From Acidobacteriota bacterium (lineage in GTDB: Bacteria > Acidobacteriota > UBA890 > WLXD01): a DNA stretch of 63,408 bases. Position 1 is the first letter of the stretch. Each line of letters starts with the position of its first letter. The stretch spans positions 78,576-141,983 of the forward strand of contig WLXD01000003.1 in assembly GCA_012103255.1 (NCBI GenBank). Direction: 5' to 3'. Positions 1-8,656 of the stretch are shown piece by piece. The notes beneath the pieces are model-generated. The model was not told the origin of the DNA, did not search any database, and saw only the letters and a program-made list of their open reading frames with translations. The position numbers were made by a program, and so were the translations under genes.

Positions 1-86
1 CCGATCGATGGTCACCGCAGCGGGCTCCCGATCCAGAGCCGTCACGATGCGTTCGATGTCGCCGTGGAGATCAGGAAAGGCCGCCC
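1..86 (-). pseudogene. Frameshifted continuation of the alpha/beta-hydrolase domain of the upstream gene
   Basis: The main reading frame of the neighbouring minus-strand gene ends at a TGA at 71-73. Dropping one base from the CCC run at 84-86 (GGG on the coding strand) gives ECAAAFPDL followed by HGDIERIVTALDREPAAVTI and keeps the frame open to the window edge. This continuation has the texture of the TAP-like hydrolase C-terminal region. A one-base insertion, or a base-call error, is therefore the best explanation. The remaining C-terminal part lies outside the window. Confidence 0.55.
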
Positions 87-2461
87 GCACACTCGGACTG
101 CTCGGCGCAATCAGCCACAACCCGATTCCACGCCTCTTGCAGCGACTCTGAGAACGGCAGCGGCATGGCGTAGTCGATCGGCACGACACCATCGAGAACC
201 GCGGCCGCGACATGGTCTGGGTGCTCGCGAATGAAGGCGGCTGCGGTACGAGAGCCACCCGAACCGCCCCACAGCACTGCTTTGTCGTAGCCCAGCGCAT
301 CAACCGCTTCGGCGATATCGGCAACGTAGTCGGCTGTTGCGTACGCCGACAGATCCGACCGTTCCGCCTCGGCGGCAGCACAACCTCGAATCCGGTCGAC
401 ATCCCACAGTTGCCCGAAGGCCAACTCTGGCGATGCCGCTACGTCGTGATGGCACCTGAGGGGATGTGAGATCCCGGCTCCGCGTTGGCCTACCAGTACC
501 ACGTCCCGGTGATCCCGCACCTCGACATATCGCACCTGCGCGAGGTCGGCGAGATCGGTCGTAGCTTGTCCCGGCCCGCCCGGAAACAGCAGCAACGGCT
601 CGGCGGTCGCCGACTTGAGCGCCGGCAACACGGCTACGTGGATCTCGATGTTGCGGCCGTCCGCGACCGCCCGGTTCTCCGGCACCGTCAGCGTTGCGCA
701 GCGGGCATCCGCGCCAAGCCCACGCGCACAACTCACCGGCACGAAGCCGATGCGCTGCGCCATCGCCTCGATGCGCGAGTCTCCGGGCGCCACGCCCCGT
801 GCTTGCTCCAGAATCGCACGCGCGGCACTCGTGTCGCCCATCAAGTGGCGGGCCTCTGCCTCGCCAACGAAAGCGTCTATGGAATCTGGATGGAACTCGC
901 GGTTGAACAGAAAGATGTTGGCGGCGTAGAGCAATTCGTCCGATTCCAGAAGGAACCGCGCGAAGGCATTGCCGGCTGCCTCGTGGTCCAGATGGGCGGT
1001 CGCAGGATCAGTCCGATAGTGCGACCACATGATGAGGGCCGCGTTGATGCCGGCATCGCGATGAGCCTGAATCAACTGGCTCGTCACGTCACCGCCCACC
1101 TCATAGTCCAGCGCTGCCTCAAGAGCAGTATCAGTGCCGACGAGGTAGTCGTCGATGTCCGGCTTGACCGGCAAGCGGATCTCGACACTCTCCCTCCATT
1201 CACTGCCGGTCCAACCGACGAAATAGCCGGTAGAAACCCTGGCAACCAACTGCGAGTTGTCGAGCACCTCGCGATCCGAGCTGCTGTAGTGAGTCGGGCC
1301 ACTCCCAAGCCGTTCGCCGACGAAAGTCACCTGGGTCCATTCCTCTAGACGAGCCGACAGGTTTACCGCCGCCGAGAACGTCTCGGGGCCCACCAGAGCG
1401 AAAAGGCGGCCGGGGGCCTGCGACCCGTCCCAGCGGATCAAGGGAAGAACCAATGCCCGCGACAGAGACTGGTCACCACCATGGCAGTAGCGCAGATCCA
1501 GAACGACGCGCTCGGGGTCATGCTCTTCGATCGCTTCCGACACGCGACGCGCGAACTCGCCGATCGTCTCGGTAGGGCTGTCGTTCATCTGGTAGATGCG
1601 CACGATCAAGGCGTCGTCCCGATCCGTCTCGATCTCGAAGTAGGGCTCATCGGCCTCGCGAAAGACCCAGCGCTCGGGCTCGACCCAGCTGACCTCATCT
1701 TCGTAGGCCAGCGCCTCGAGCGTTACGGTTCGCTCCTTGCCTGCCCTGCTCACGAGAGTCACCACCGAAGCGGACGGCGATGAGTCGGTGCCCGCAAGCG
1801 CGACGAGTTCAGGAACCGCGAGAAGCTTGACTGCATGGAAGCGCTGGCCAGCGGGAACATCGCGCGCGACGAACGGCCCGAGACGGTCCACCACCTCCTC
1901 CACGGGATCGCCAGCGATGGCCACAATCCGGGCGCCAACCAAGTCGGCATGGTCCACAGTCGCTGAGGCTACGTGAACGCCTCCTTCGAAATCGGCGAAC
2001 CGGAGCGGCAAGGTATGGAAGCGCGGTGCGCCCGGTGCCGGGTCAGGATCCGGGTTGTGCCCCTGCCGGTAGCCGAGGTTCGTCGGATTCACCGGAATCG
2101 CCAGCCTGGTGTGGCCATCGCCCACCGACGCGAGCAACTTCGCGAGTTCACCGGTGATCTGGCTCCCACTGAGGCTTGGGAGCCTTTCCAGCAAAGCGTC
2201 GACGGCGACATCGAACTCGTCTGGCGCGATGCTGTGGAACGCATTTCGATGGTTCGAGCGGACGTGGTCGACCAACTCCATCAGGTCCGCCCGCCACTGC
2301 TCGACCGTGATCGAGCTTCCCTGCGCTGACGCTTCGTCGATCGCCTGTCCAAACGCCGGGACAGCGGCCAGCGTCATAAGAAGTACGACCAGAGTCGTCC
2401 ACGCGGGCACCGCATGGCGGCGCATTCGGCAAAAGGCACGGCGGTGGCTGATGATCTTCAA
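71..2461 (-). CDS. Secreted S41-like peptidase / TPR / alpha-beta hydrolase fusion, C-terminus frameshifted
   Basis: A signal peptide occupies residues 1-39 (hydrophobic core, then PAFGQA). Residues about 45-460 resemble the S41 tail-specific peptidase fold: an LDLRYCHGGD segment, then GPETFSAA, where the Ser could be the catalytic one. A short TPR-like region follows (about 465-570), with paired helices ending in an AMAQRIGF segment. From about 575 there is a TAP-like alpha/beta hydrolase: oxyanion region LLFPGGPGQ, and nucleophile elbow GGSGGS at 732-737. The frame stops at 796 before the acid and His would be expected, and a single-base correction near 84-86 restores it. The gene is divergent from the BlaI-type regulator, with a BlaI-type operator between them, so it may belong to that regulon. 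Substrate is unknown. Confidence 0.75.
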   Translation of the reverse strand: MKIISHRRAFCRMRRHAVPAWTTLVVLLMTLAAVPAFGQAIDEASAQGSSITVEQWRADLMELVDHVRSNHRNAFHSIAPDEFDVAVDALLERLPSLSGSQITGELAKLLASVGDGHTRLAIPVNPTNLGYRQGHNPDPDPAPGAPRFHTLPLRFADFEGGVHVASATVDHADLVGARIVAIAGDPVEEVVDRLGPFVARDVPAGQRFHAVKLLAVPELVALAGTDSSPSASVVTLVSRAGKERTVTLEALAYEDEVSWVEPERWVFREADEPYFEIETDRDDALIVRIYQMNDSPTETIGEFARRVSEAIEEHDPERVVLDLRYCHGGDQSLSRALVLPLIRWDGSQAPGRLFALVGPETFSAAVNLSARLEEWTQVTFVGERLGSGPTHYSSSDREVLDNSQLVARVSTGYFVGWTGSEWRESVEIRLPVKPDIDDYLVGTDTALEAALDYEVGGDVTSQLIQAHRDAGINAALIMWSHYRTDPATAHLDHEAAGNAFARFLLESDELLYAANIFLFNREFHPDSIDAFVGEAEARHLMGDTSAARAILEQARGVAPGDSRIEAMAQRIGFVPVSCARGLGADARCATLTVPENRAVADGRNIEIHVAVLPALKSATAEPLLLFPGGPGQATTDLADLAQVRYVEVRDHRDVVLVGQRGAGISHPLRCHHDVAASPELAFGQLWDVDRIRGCAAAEAERSDLSAYATADYVADIAEAVDALGYDKAVLWGGSGGSRTAAAFIREHPDHVAAAVLDGVVPIDYAMPLPFSESLQEAWNRVVADCAEQSECAGGLS

Positions 2462-2503
2462 TGGAACTCCCCCATTGGATTTTCGGGGATTGCGAATTAA
2501 CTT

Positions 2504-2515
2504 ATACAGCTGTAT
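2504..2515. promoter_or_regulatory. BlaI/MecI-type operator
   Basis: ATACAGCTGTAT is a perfect 12-bp palindrome containing TACA-N2-TGTA, the known core of BlaI/MecI operators. It lies between the divergent S41-like gene (start 2461) and the BlaI-type gene (start 2575), so autoregulation plus control of the divergent gene is the natural inference. Confidence 0.65.
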
Positions 2516-2574
2516 TAGACGATAGTATTCGAAGATGTTAGTGTCAACTCCTACCTCTTCACGGAGTTGTTCTC

Positions 2575-2961
2575 GTGTCGCAAACCTTGACCGACCTGCA
2601 ATTCGCGATCATGTCGGCGCTGTGGGAGAAACCTGGACTCACCATCGTCGAGATCCACGATCGCCTCGGGCACCGGCACCGGTGCCCGCAACCGACCATT
2701 GCCACTCTCCTGCGCCGGATGGCCGACAAAGGCCTCGTAGAGCGCGAAGCACGCGGGCGGGCATATGCCTACAGGGCGTCGGTGGATCGCGCGGAGTGCG
2801 AGCGGACCGTCGCTTCCGAAATGGTGGAACGGACATCGACCGTGTTTGGCGCAGGTCGCGCCGCGCTGGTTAGCTCGCTCCTCGGCGCCACCGAGATCAC
2901 GGAAGAGGATGTCCGACGCGCCCGTGAGGCGCTCGACTCTCTCGAGTCGGAAATCGAATGA
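2575..2961 (+). CDS. BlaI/MecI/CopY-family transcriptional repressor
   Basis: A 128-residue winged-helix repressor of the penicillinase-repressor family. The N-terminal half carries the helix-turn-helix, with TLTDLQFAIMSALWE, then a recognition helix around PQPTIATLLRRMADKGLV and a wing with EREARGRAYAYRA. The C-terminal half is the dimerisation region. The start is GTG. Its stop overlaps the ATG of the M56 gene (ATGA), so the two are translationally coupled, as in blaI-blaR1 pairs. The palindromic operator upstream fits autoregulation. No beta-lactamase gene is in the operon; the target is more likely cell-envelope stress or protein turnover, which is an inference. Confidence 0.88.
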   Translation: MSQTLTDLQFAIMSALWEKPGLTIVEIHDRLGHRHRCPQPTIATLLRRMADKGLVEREARGRAYAYRASVDRAECERTVASEMVERTSTVFGAGRAALVSSLLGATEITEEDVRRAREALDSLESEIE

Positions 2962-4703
2962 GCGTCGGCGGTTGGTTGGCCACCTACGCGCTGCACAGCA
3001 CACTGCTGCTCGCGGCCGGTCTGACTGTGAGCCGGTGGGTGCGGAATCCTGTGGCGGCGCGAAGGCTGCTGCTCGCAGCGGCGTTCGCGGCACCTTTCAC
3101 CGCGAGCATAGCCGTGCCCGCGTCGTCGCTATCAACTCCGGCCGCAATCAATCTTGCGGCCAGCGAAGACACCCGCGTCGAAACTGGCTCGCTAGGTGAG
3201 TCGGACGTCTCCAATAGACCGCTGATGCGTCCACCCGCGGGTCAAGTCTCTCGCAAGAGCGAACTGGTCGAATCGGACACAACGCCGGCTACATCGTCAG
3301 CGCTGCCGGCGCTGCGTGTTGGAGTGCCCACTCCAGACTGGGCGCGCTTCCTTCCGATGCTATGGATCGTCGGTGCGCTCATCGGAGCGGTCCACTTCAG
3401 TTTCACTGCGCGGCGATCATTCAGGACCCTCCGCGCGAATACCCAGCCGTTCCCAGCCGAGCTGTCACCGAGCCTGCACTACTACGTGACCAAACATCAC
3501 CCTGAGATTCGCCTCGCGACAACGAACGCGCTGGTAGCGCCCATGGCTGTGTTTCCTGACACGGTGGTGCTTCCTAGGTGGGCTCTAAGCGAACTCTCGG
3601 CCACTGAGCTCCGCGCGACCTTCGCGCATGAGCGGGCTCATCTGACACATCGCGATCCGCTTTGGCGCATGGTCCTTGCGCTGAGCGGCCGCATCTTCTT
3701 TTTCCAACCGCTCCACGCCATTGCCTTGCGACGATTCGATGAGCTGGCGGAGTCGGCCGCCGATCGCGCCGCGTGTCACGGCAACGGTGTACGACGTGCC
3801 CTCGCGAGCTCAATCGTTCTGGTCGCCGAGCGAACGACCAGGAGTCGCCTCGGGCCCGGCGTCTCGGCCCTCGTGCGGCAACCGAGTTCGCCCTTGCTCG
3901 CGCGAGTGGCGCAGCTCGTTGCCGAGCCCGCGGTGACGCGACCCAACCGTGTTGGGGCGGCCTCGTTGGCAGTCGCCATCGTTGCGATGACACTGACGCT
4001 GGTTACGATCGAGGCCGCCCAGCGCGTAGATCGGAACGCGGCGGCGGAACCCGGCGTCACAGGCGCGCAGCAGCGGTGGGCTCTCTGGAGCACCGAAGCC
4101 ACCCCCTGGGATGTGAACTCGTCGACACGCAATCTCCGCGATGTGGTCCCGCAACCTGTCCCCACATCAGGCCGTCTGTGGATGCTCACACGTTTCGCCG
4201 ACTCCGGCCTCGTCGATGGCGCGTGGTTCTCCACCGAAGGTCCGCCCATCGTTGCAGGCACTGACCTGCAGGACGACGCGCTCAGCAACGCCGACTCGTT
4301 GGCGCGCATCACGGACCTGCGGCTGCGCGTCTCAAACCCGACTGTCGCGAGCGAACTTGGCGCCGCGGCGGCCGCGCACCAGGATTGGCGTCTGGCCGCG
4401 GCTGCGGCCAGGTCGTTCCTGGTACCAACCGCCAACCCGCGCCTCGAGGAGCCCGAGGAGATCATCCAGTGGCTCGCCCGTCGACCACCGGCGTCTGCAG
4501 CCGAAGACGAAGCTCTCACCGAGTTTCTTGTTGACCTCGCCCTGAGCGATCGCCAACCCTCGGCACTCGAAGCCGTGGACAGCCTTGGTCAGCGACTCCG
4601 AGTCTCCGCGACCGCCCGGGCTGCATTGAGATCTGTGGCCGCAGACGCCGGTGACCCGGCGATCTCCGACGAAGCCCTGGAGTGGCTGGCACCCGCCCGG
4701 TAG
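2958..4703 (+). CDS. BlaR1-like M56 membrane metallopeptidase sensor
   Basis: N-terminal hydrophobic helices lie around residues 5-22 and 30-55, and another spans about 130-152. The gluzincin motif HERAH is at 224-228, followed by DELAESAADRAAC, which supplies the third zinc ligand (Glu). A further hydrophobic segment lies at about 333-353. The roughly 230-residue C-terminal part is predicted extracytoplasmic, has no penicillin-binding SxxK module that I can see, and is not recognised. In the family, the M56 domain cleaves the partner BlaI repressor after an external signal. It is coupled by a 4-bp overlap to the upstream BlaI gene. The ligand sensed is unknown. Confidence 0.82.
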   Translation: MSVGGWLATYALHSTLLLAAGLTVSRWVRNPVAARRLLLAAAFAAPFTASIAVPASSLSTPAAINLAASEDTRVETGSLGESDVSNRPLMRPPAGQVSRKSELVESDTTPATSSALPALRVGVPTPDWARFLPMLWIVGALIGAVHFSFTARRSFRTLRANTQPFPAELSPSLHYYVTKHHPEIRLATTNALVAPMAVFPDTVVLPRWALSELSATELRATFAHERAHLTHRDPLWRMVLALSGRIFFFQPLHAIALRRFDELAESAADRAACHGNGVRRALASSIVLVAERTTRSRLGPGVSALVRQPSSPLLARVAQLVAEPAVTRPNRVGAASLAVAIVAMTLTLVTIEAAQRVDRNAAAEPGVTGAQQRWALWSTEATPWDVNSSTRNLRDVVPQPVPTSGRLWMLTRFADSGLVDGAWFSTEGPPIVAGTDLQDDALSNADSLARITDLRLRVSNPTVASELGAAAAAHQDWRLAAAAARSFLVPTANPRLEEPEEIIQWLARRPPASAAEDEALTEFLVDLALSDRQPSALEAVDSLGQRLRVSATARAALRSVAADAGDPAISDEALEWLAPAR

Positions 4704-4716
4704 CGACCCGCTTGAC

Positions 4717-4733
4717 CCTCACGCCACGTGAGG
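4717..4733 (+). terminator. Possible hairpin after the M56 gene
   Basis: CCTCACG-CCA-CGTGAGG is a perfect 7-bp stem with a 3-nt loop, 14 bases after the M56 stop and 40 bases before the next start. There is no T-tract, so termination is uncertain. Confidence 0.3.
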
Positions 4734-4772
4734 CCGTAGCGTCCTGGTAAGTCCGAACACCGACACCAGGAG

Positions 4773-5732
4773 ATGACCATGCGTCGCGCGCTGCTCATCA
4801 CGCTCAGCGCTTGCTTGTGCCTCAGCCCAACCCCGTGCGCCGCTCAGGAGGATTCCGCCATGCCACCAAACGTCGTGATTCCGGAAACCGAGATCTTCGA
4901 TATCCACTCGACCCATGCCGAAGCAGATTTTCAATTGTGGGTGGCCGAACCGATCGCCGGGATGATGCCTTTCCCGCCCGGGCCCCGCGGCGTCGTCTAT
5001 GTACTCGACGCCAACATGTTCTTCGGCACCGCCGTCGAGATGACTCGAGTGATGAGCCAACTCTACGGGGAACTCCCGCCGCTTCTCATCGTAGGCATCG
5101 CCTACGACACGGCCTCGCCCGCGCTTCAGGCCGAGCTCCGTTCCCGCGATTTCACGCCGAGTACGGACGCCCGGCTTGCGAACATGGCGCAGGCGCCCCC
5201 CGGGGCGCCTGCGCCCACGCTGCCAGCGGAAGAACGGCTGGGTCGGGCCGACGAGTTCCTCAGATTTCTCACCGACGAGGCGCGCCCGTTCATCGAGGAG
5301 CGCTATGAAGTTGCCGAAAACAGCTCCACCCTCTTCGGCTCCTCACTCGGTGGCCTCCTGGCGATCCACGCGCTCGTAGAACGGCCGAGCGCGTTCGACG
5401 CCTACATCGCTGTCAGCCCGGCGTTGTGGTGGGACGAGCAACTCGTGATGCGCCGCGAGGCCGAGGCGGCAGCGGCGCGCAACGACCTGGACGTCAGTGT
5501 TTTCCTGACTGTCGGTGAGTTCGAGGAGCGTGCCGAGATCCCCGCCCTGGCGCCCTTCCGCATGGTCTCGAACGTTCGGGAATTCTCCGCTCAGCTGGAG
5601 TCTCGTAACTACAAGAGCCTCCGTCTCGCGACTCGCGTAGCGGAAGGCGAGTCGCACACCACGGTTGTGCCCGGGGCGCTCACCCGCGGCTTGAGATTCG
5701 TCTACGGAAGCGCCTCGCAAGCGCCTCGCTAG
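4773..5732 (+). CDS. Secreted alpha/beta-hydrolase of the esterase D / enterochelin-esterase type
   Basis: A signal peptide occupies residues 1-24 (core LITLSACLCLSPTPCAA). The mature part has the PF00756-like layout: a VVYVLDAN strand, then a nucleophile elbow FGSSLGG with Ser near residue 191, a partner region after VSPALWWDE, and a C-terminal GESHTT that supplies the His. The active-site set looks complete. The family hydrolyses short esters or siderophore-like esters; the substrate here is not known. It converges with the SnoaL-like gene, and the two stops overlap by 4 bases. Confidence 0.8.
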   Translation: MTMRRALLITLSACLCLSPTPCAAQEDSAMPPNVVIPETEIFDIHSTHAEADFQLWVAEPIAGMMPFPPGPRGVVYVLDANMFFGTAVEMTRVMSQLYGELPPLLIVGIAYDTASPALQAELRSRDFTPSTDARLANMAQAPPGAPAPTLPAEERLGRADEFLRFLTDEARPFIEERYEVAENSSTLFGSSLGGLLAIHALVERPSAFDAYIAVSPALWWDEQLVMRREAEAAAARNDLDVSVFLTVGEFEERAEIPALAPFRMVSNVREFSAQLESRNYKSLRLATRVAEGESHTTVVPGALTRGLRFVYGSASQAPR

Positions 5733-6235
5733 CGGGCCGCGTCCCACTCCGCGCGAGTCGCCGTGGCTTTCTGGTATTCCATCAGCCTCAGCCACTTGCC
5801 GTCGCGCTTCACCATGAGTGCTTTAGAATGGATGTACTGGGCACCCGGCTCACCGGCGGCCGTGTCCGGTGCGAAACGGAAAATTCCGGTCTCGTGCGCC
5901 GTGGTGTCATCATGCGACCGCTGCGTGAAGCGAAAGTCCACCGTGGGCTGGCTCTCGCCCGCGCGGGCGGCGACGAAGCCTGGCTCCCAGGCCTCGAGCG
6001 CTTCGCTGATCGGCGTGGTGTCTGTGAACGAAACCAGCACGGCGTCCGGGTGGTACACGGCGGAGTAGGCGTCGAAGTCGCCCTCGGCCACCGAGCGACT
6101 CACCTCGCTCCAGGTCGCGTCGAGTTCGGCCAAAGTGTTCGACTCGCTCTGGGCGCCCACGTCGAGGGGCCAGAACAAAGCAACCATGGCGGCTAGTAGC
6201 GACAGCGACCGGTGAGCGTTCGAGGTTCGTTTCAT
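5729..6235 (-). CDS. Secreted SnoaL/DUF4440-like protein (NTF2-like fold)
   Basis: 168 residues with an N-terminal signal peptide (SLSLLAAMVALFWPLDVGAQ). The mature part matches the NTF2-like pattern of DUF4440 proteins: LAELDATWSEVSRSVAEGDF, DAYSAVYHPDAVLVSF, and a C-terminal strand KRDGKWLRLMEYQKA. Such proteins are small cone-shaped folds used as isomerases, hydrolases or ligand carriers; no function can be assigned. It ends tail to tail with the esterase gene. Confidence 0.72.
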   Translation of the reverse strand: MKRTSNAHRSLSLLAAMVALFWPLDVGAQSESNTLAELDATWSEVSRSVAEGDFDAYSAVYHPDAVLVSFTDTTPISEALEAWEPGFVAARAGESQPTVDFRFTQRSHDDTTAHETGIFRFAPDTAAGEPGAQYIHSKALMVKRDGKWLRLMEYQKATATRAEWDAAR

Positions 6236-6494
6236 CGCAGTTCCAGCAGTGCCGAACGGCCTAATGCACGTCCGACGGTTCCGTGCACGAAGAGCGCCGT
6301 GCCCTGCCGACTCCCTAGGCTTGTCGACCGAGTGGCCGCCAGCTCGTGGTCATCCCCCACAGGCACCCAGGCACGCTCCTGACGGCCTAGCCCCAGCGCC
6401 AGGGCAGGCATCAGGGCAGCGACGCAGGCAGCTTCGATCTGTCTCATTGAGGCTCGCTCGGGGATTGCTTCGGCCCATTGTACAAGCGCATCTC

Positions 6495-6524
6495 TTGCTG
6501 GCGCGGACAGCGATTTGGTACAAT
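6495..6524 (+). promoter_or_regulatory. Candidate sigma70-type promoter
   Basis: TTGCTG at 6495-6500 and TACAAT at 6519-6524 are separated by 18 bases. The expected start near 6531 would give a transcript that meets a strong terminator about 60 bases later. Confidence 0.45.
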
Positions 6525-6530
6525 GGTGGC

Positions 6531-6590
6531 TGGGCCGGTCGGAGCGAACCGGTCATTTCTTTGCCCGCCGACCATGTGGTCGGTTTTTTT
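6531..6590 (+). ncRNA. Candidate short leader RNA or small RNA ending in an intrinsic terminator
   Basis: About 60 nt between a promoter-like element and a canonical terminator. It contains one hairpin with GCCGGT/ACCGGT arms (about 6533-6552) and then the terminator hairpin. It precedes the hydrolase gene at 6642 on the same strand, so it may be an independent small RNA or an attenuator or riboswitch-like leader. I do not recognise a known RNA family. Confidence 0.4.
6568..6590 (+). terminator. Rho-independent terminator
   Basis: CCGACC-ATGT-GGTCGG stem-loop followed by seven T (6584-6590). It lies 51 bases upstream of the hydrolase ATG, with no coding region directly before it. Confidence 0.7.
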
Positions 6591-6641
6591 GTGCGCGCCG
6601 AGCTCCCTTCCGGGGCCGGCGCGTTTGCCTTTGGGGGAACG

Positions 6642-7451
6642 ATGGACTCGACAACAGCCGGCCGCGCACGGACATTCACTTACGAGTCGGCGGGGCGCGA
6701 GCTGTTTGGCGCCGAGCGAGGCGAAGGATGGCCGGTCGTGCTGCTCCACGGCGGCCTCGCTGACCACCGCGCCATCAATCTCTACCTCCCGACTGCACCA
6801 GAGGGGGTCCGCCTGATCACTCCCGATGTTCGTGGGAGTGGGCGATCGATCGACCCGGGGCCTCTCTCGTGGTCGCAACTCGAAGACGATGTCGTCGCGC
6901 TGCTCGCACATCTCGAGATCGAGCGTGCCGTGATCGGCGGAACCTCGCTCGGCTCCGGCATCGCCGCGGCCTTCGCGCTCTCCCACCCTGAGCGCACCGC
7001 GGGCGCCATCTTCATTCAACCGATGTACGCCGGCCCGGAGCAATCGCCCAGCCCCGCGATGGCTGCGGGCTTCGCCGCCATGCACGCAGCCGCAACAGAG
7101 GCCGTTGAGCGCGGGATCGATGCCCTGGCACCACTCTACGAACGTCTCCCCGAACCGATACGGAAACGAGCGTGGGCGGTGGCAGGAGAATTCGACCCCG
7201 CCAGCTGCCTGGCCTCGACCTCGGTGTATGTGTCCCCGGATCAGCCGCTCTCCGAAGCCGCGGCACTTAGTCAGCTGCTGGCTCCCGCGGCTGTCGTCCC
7301 GGGCGTCGATGCGATGCACCCGGCGGACATCGCGGATCTCTATGCGACCGCACTACCCCACGCAGAAGTCGTGGCCGGCGACGCACCCCTGGATGAGGTT
7401 GTACTTCGGCTGTGTCGCCGTGCATTCGAGCACCCGGCCACTGCCGGGTAG
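6642..7451 (+). CDS. Alpha/beta hydrolase
   Basis: 269 residues from the ATG at 6642, chosen because a GGGGGA Shine-Dalgarno lies at 6633-6638; the frame is open further upstream but that part crosses the terminator and is not credible. Features: oxyanion strand VVLLHGGLADHR, then DVRGSGRS, and nucleophile elbow GGTSLGS in the middle. Late D (PGVDAMHP region) and H (MHPADI) residues could complete the triad. There is no signal peptide, so it is cytoplasmic. It resembles general epoxide-hydrolase or proline-iminopeptidase-like members; the substrate is unknown. A secreted hydrolase gene follows 41 bases later. Confidence 0.78.
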   Translation: MDSTTAGRARTFTYESAGRELFGAERGEGWPVVLLHGGLADHRAINLYLPTAPEGVRLITPDVRGSGRSIDPGPLSWSQLEDDVVALLAHLEIERAVIGGTSLGSGIAAAFALSHPERTAGAIFIQPMYAGPEQSPSPAMAAGFAAMHAAATEAVERGIDALAPLYERLPEPIRKRAWAVAGEFDPASCLASTSVYVSPDQPLSEAAALSQLLAPAAVVPGVDAMHPADIADLYATALPHAEVVAGDAPLDEVVLRLCRRAFEHPATAG

Positions 7452-7492
7452 CAGACCGACCCTGCCGCCGCCGGAATCGGTACACTGCGCTG

Positions 7493-8644
7493 ATGCTTCA
7501 AAGAACTACACGGCACGTGCTCGCTGGCCTTCCCCTTCTCACTCTGCTGGGTTTCCAGGAGGCCGGACCACCGGCAACCGACGGCGCGTGGGCTGGAGAC
7601 TTCGAATTCGGGCCGCACGCCGTTGGCTTCCAGACTCACTCGATCTCGCGGGAATCCCCTGCCGGACGGCGCGACCTCCTCCTCTCCGTCTGGTATCCCG
7701 CCGACGCATCGCGCACGGATCGACTGCGCCTGAGTGAGTACTTCCAGGTCGTCCTCAACGAGGAGCAACTGTCGGAACCCGTCGGCCTGGAAAGAGAGGC
7801 TGCGTTCTCGGCGGCGCTGACTGGGTCGGCCCATGCTCTCTCTAAGGCCCAAGCTCGGGCGGGGCTCGATATGGCCACGTTCGCCTCCGCCGAGGCGCCG
7901 CAGATCGACGGCGCGTTTCCGATCGCACTCTGGTCGAGCCGGCACGCGACTGTGCTCGCCCAAGTACCCCTGTCGGAACTGCTGGCAAGCCACGGCTTCG
8001 TGACGGCTTCGGTCTGGTCATCCGACCCGCCACTCGCGTTTCTCTGGGATGACCACGCTCCGCAAGACAAGATCGCCACCATCGAGAGTCACGCCGAAGA
8101 CCTCGAGCGCGGGCTCGAGTACTTGCGACAGCGGCCCGATGTCGATCCAGACCGTGTGGTCGTCCTTTCCTGGAGCTACGGCGGGCAGACCGCGGCCAGG
8201 CTTCAGGAAAGAGAGCCGGCGGTGCGTGGCGTCATCGCATTCGACGCCAACGTGGTTCCGTCACGTCCGGAGGAATCCTTGGACCTGAAGCAACCGTTGC
8301 TGTACCTCGTGGGAGAGAACACCGCGGGTCGCGGCTATGAAAGCCTGCAAGAGCTGGCGGGAACCTGGACCAGTGTGCGATTCCCGGGATTGGCTCACGG
8401 GAGCTTCAACGCACTCGAGGGATACCTCCCCGCACTCCTCGGAGCGGAAACCGTATTCTCCTGGTCGCAGACAGGACCGGTCGCGAGGAACGGCTACCGC
8501 GCGATCGCGCGCGTTGGCCTCGCTGCCGCGCAGACGTTCGTCGACGGCGTCCCTGTCGCCAGCGCTCCGCTTGCCTCTGTCGTGGCCCAGGCAGCTCAGG
8601 ACGTGCCCATCGAGATCATCTCGAGCGGGGAACGCACCCGGTAG
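7493..8644 (+). CDS. Secreted dienelactone-hydrolase-like alpha/beta hydrolase
   Basis: 383 residues from the ATG at 7493, which starts a signal peptide (MLQRTTRHVLAGLPLLTLLG). The mature protein resembles platelet-activating-factor acetylhydrolase / dienelactone hydrolase-like enzymes: HSISRESPAGRRDLLLSVWY near the start, nucleophile elbow VLSWSYGG (first Gly replaced by Ser, tolerated in the family) and a late LAHGSFN with the probable catalytic His. It follows another hydrolase on the same strand, so the two may be co-transcribed. Confidence 0.72.
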   Translation: MLQRTTRHVLAGLPLLTLLGFQEAGPPATDGAWAGDFEFGPHAVGFQTHSISRESPAGRRDLLLSVWYPADASRTDRLRLSEYFQVVLNEEQLSEPVGLEREAAFSAALTGSAHALSKAQARAGLDMATFASAEAPQIDGAFPIALWSSRHATVLAQVPLSELLASHGFVTASVWSSDPPLAFLWDDHAPQDKIATIESHAEDLERGLEYLRQRPDVDPDRVVVLSWSYGGQTAARLQEREPAVRGVIAFDANVVPSRPEESLDLKQPLLYLVGENTAGRGYESLQELAGTWTSVRFPGLAHGSFNALEGYLPALLGAETVFSWSQTGPVARNGYRAIARVGLAAAQTFVDGVPVASAPLASVVAQAAQDVPIEIISSGERTR

Positions 8645-8656
8645 CTGCCGAATCCT

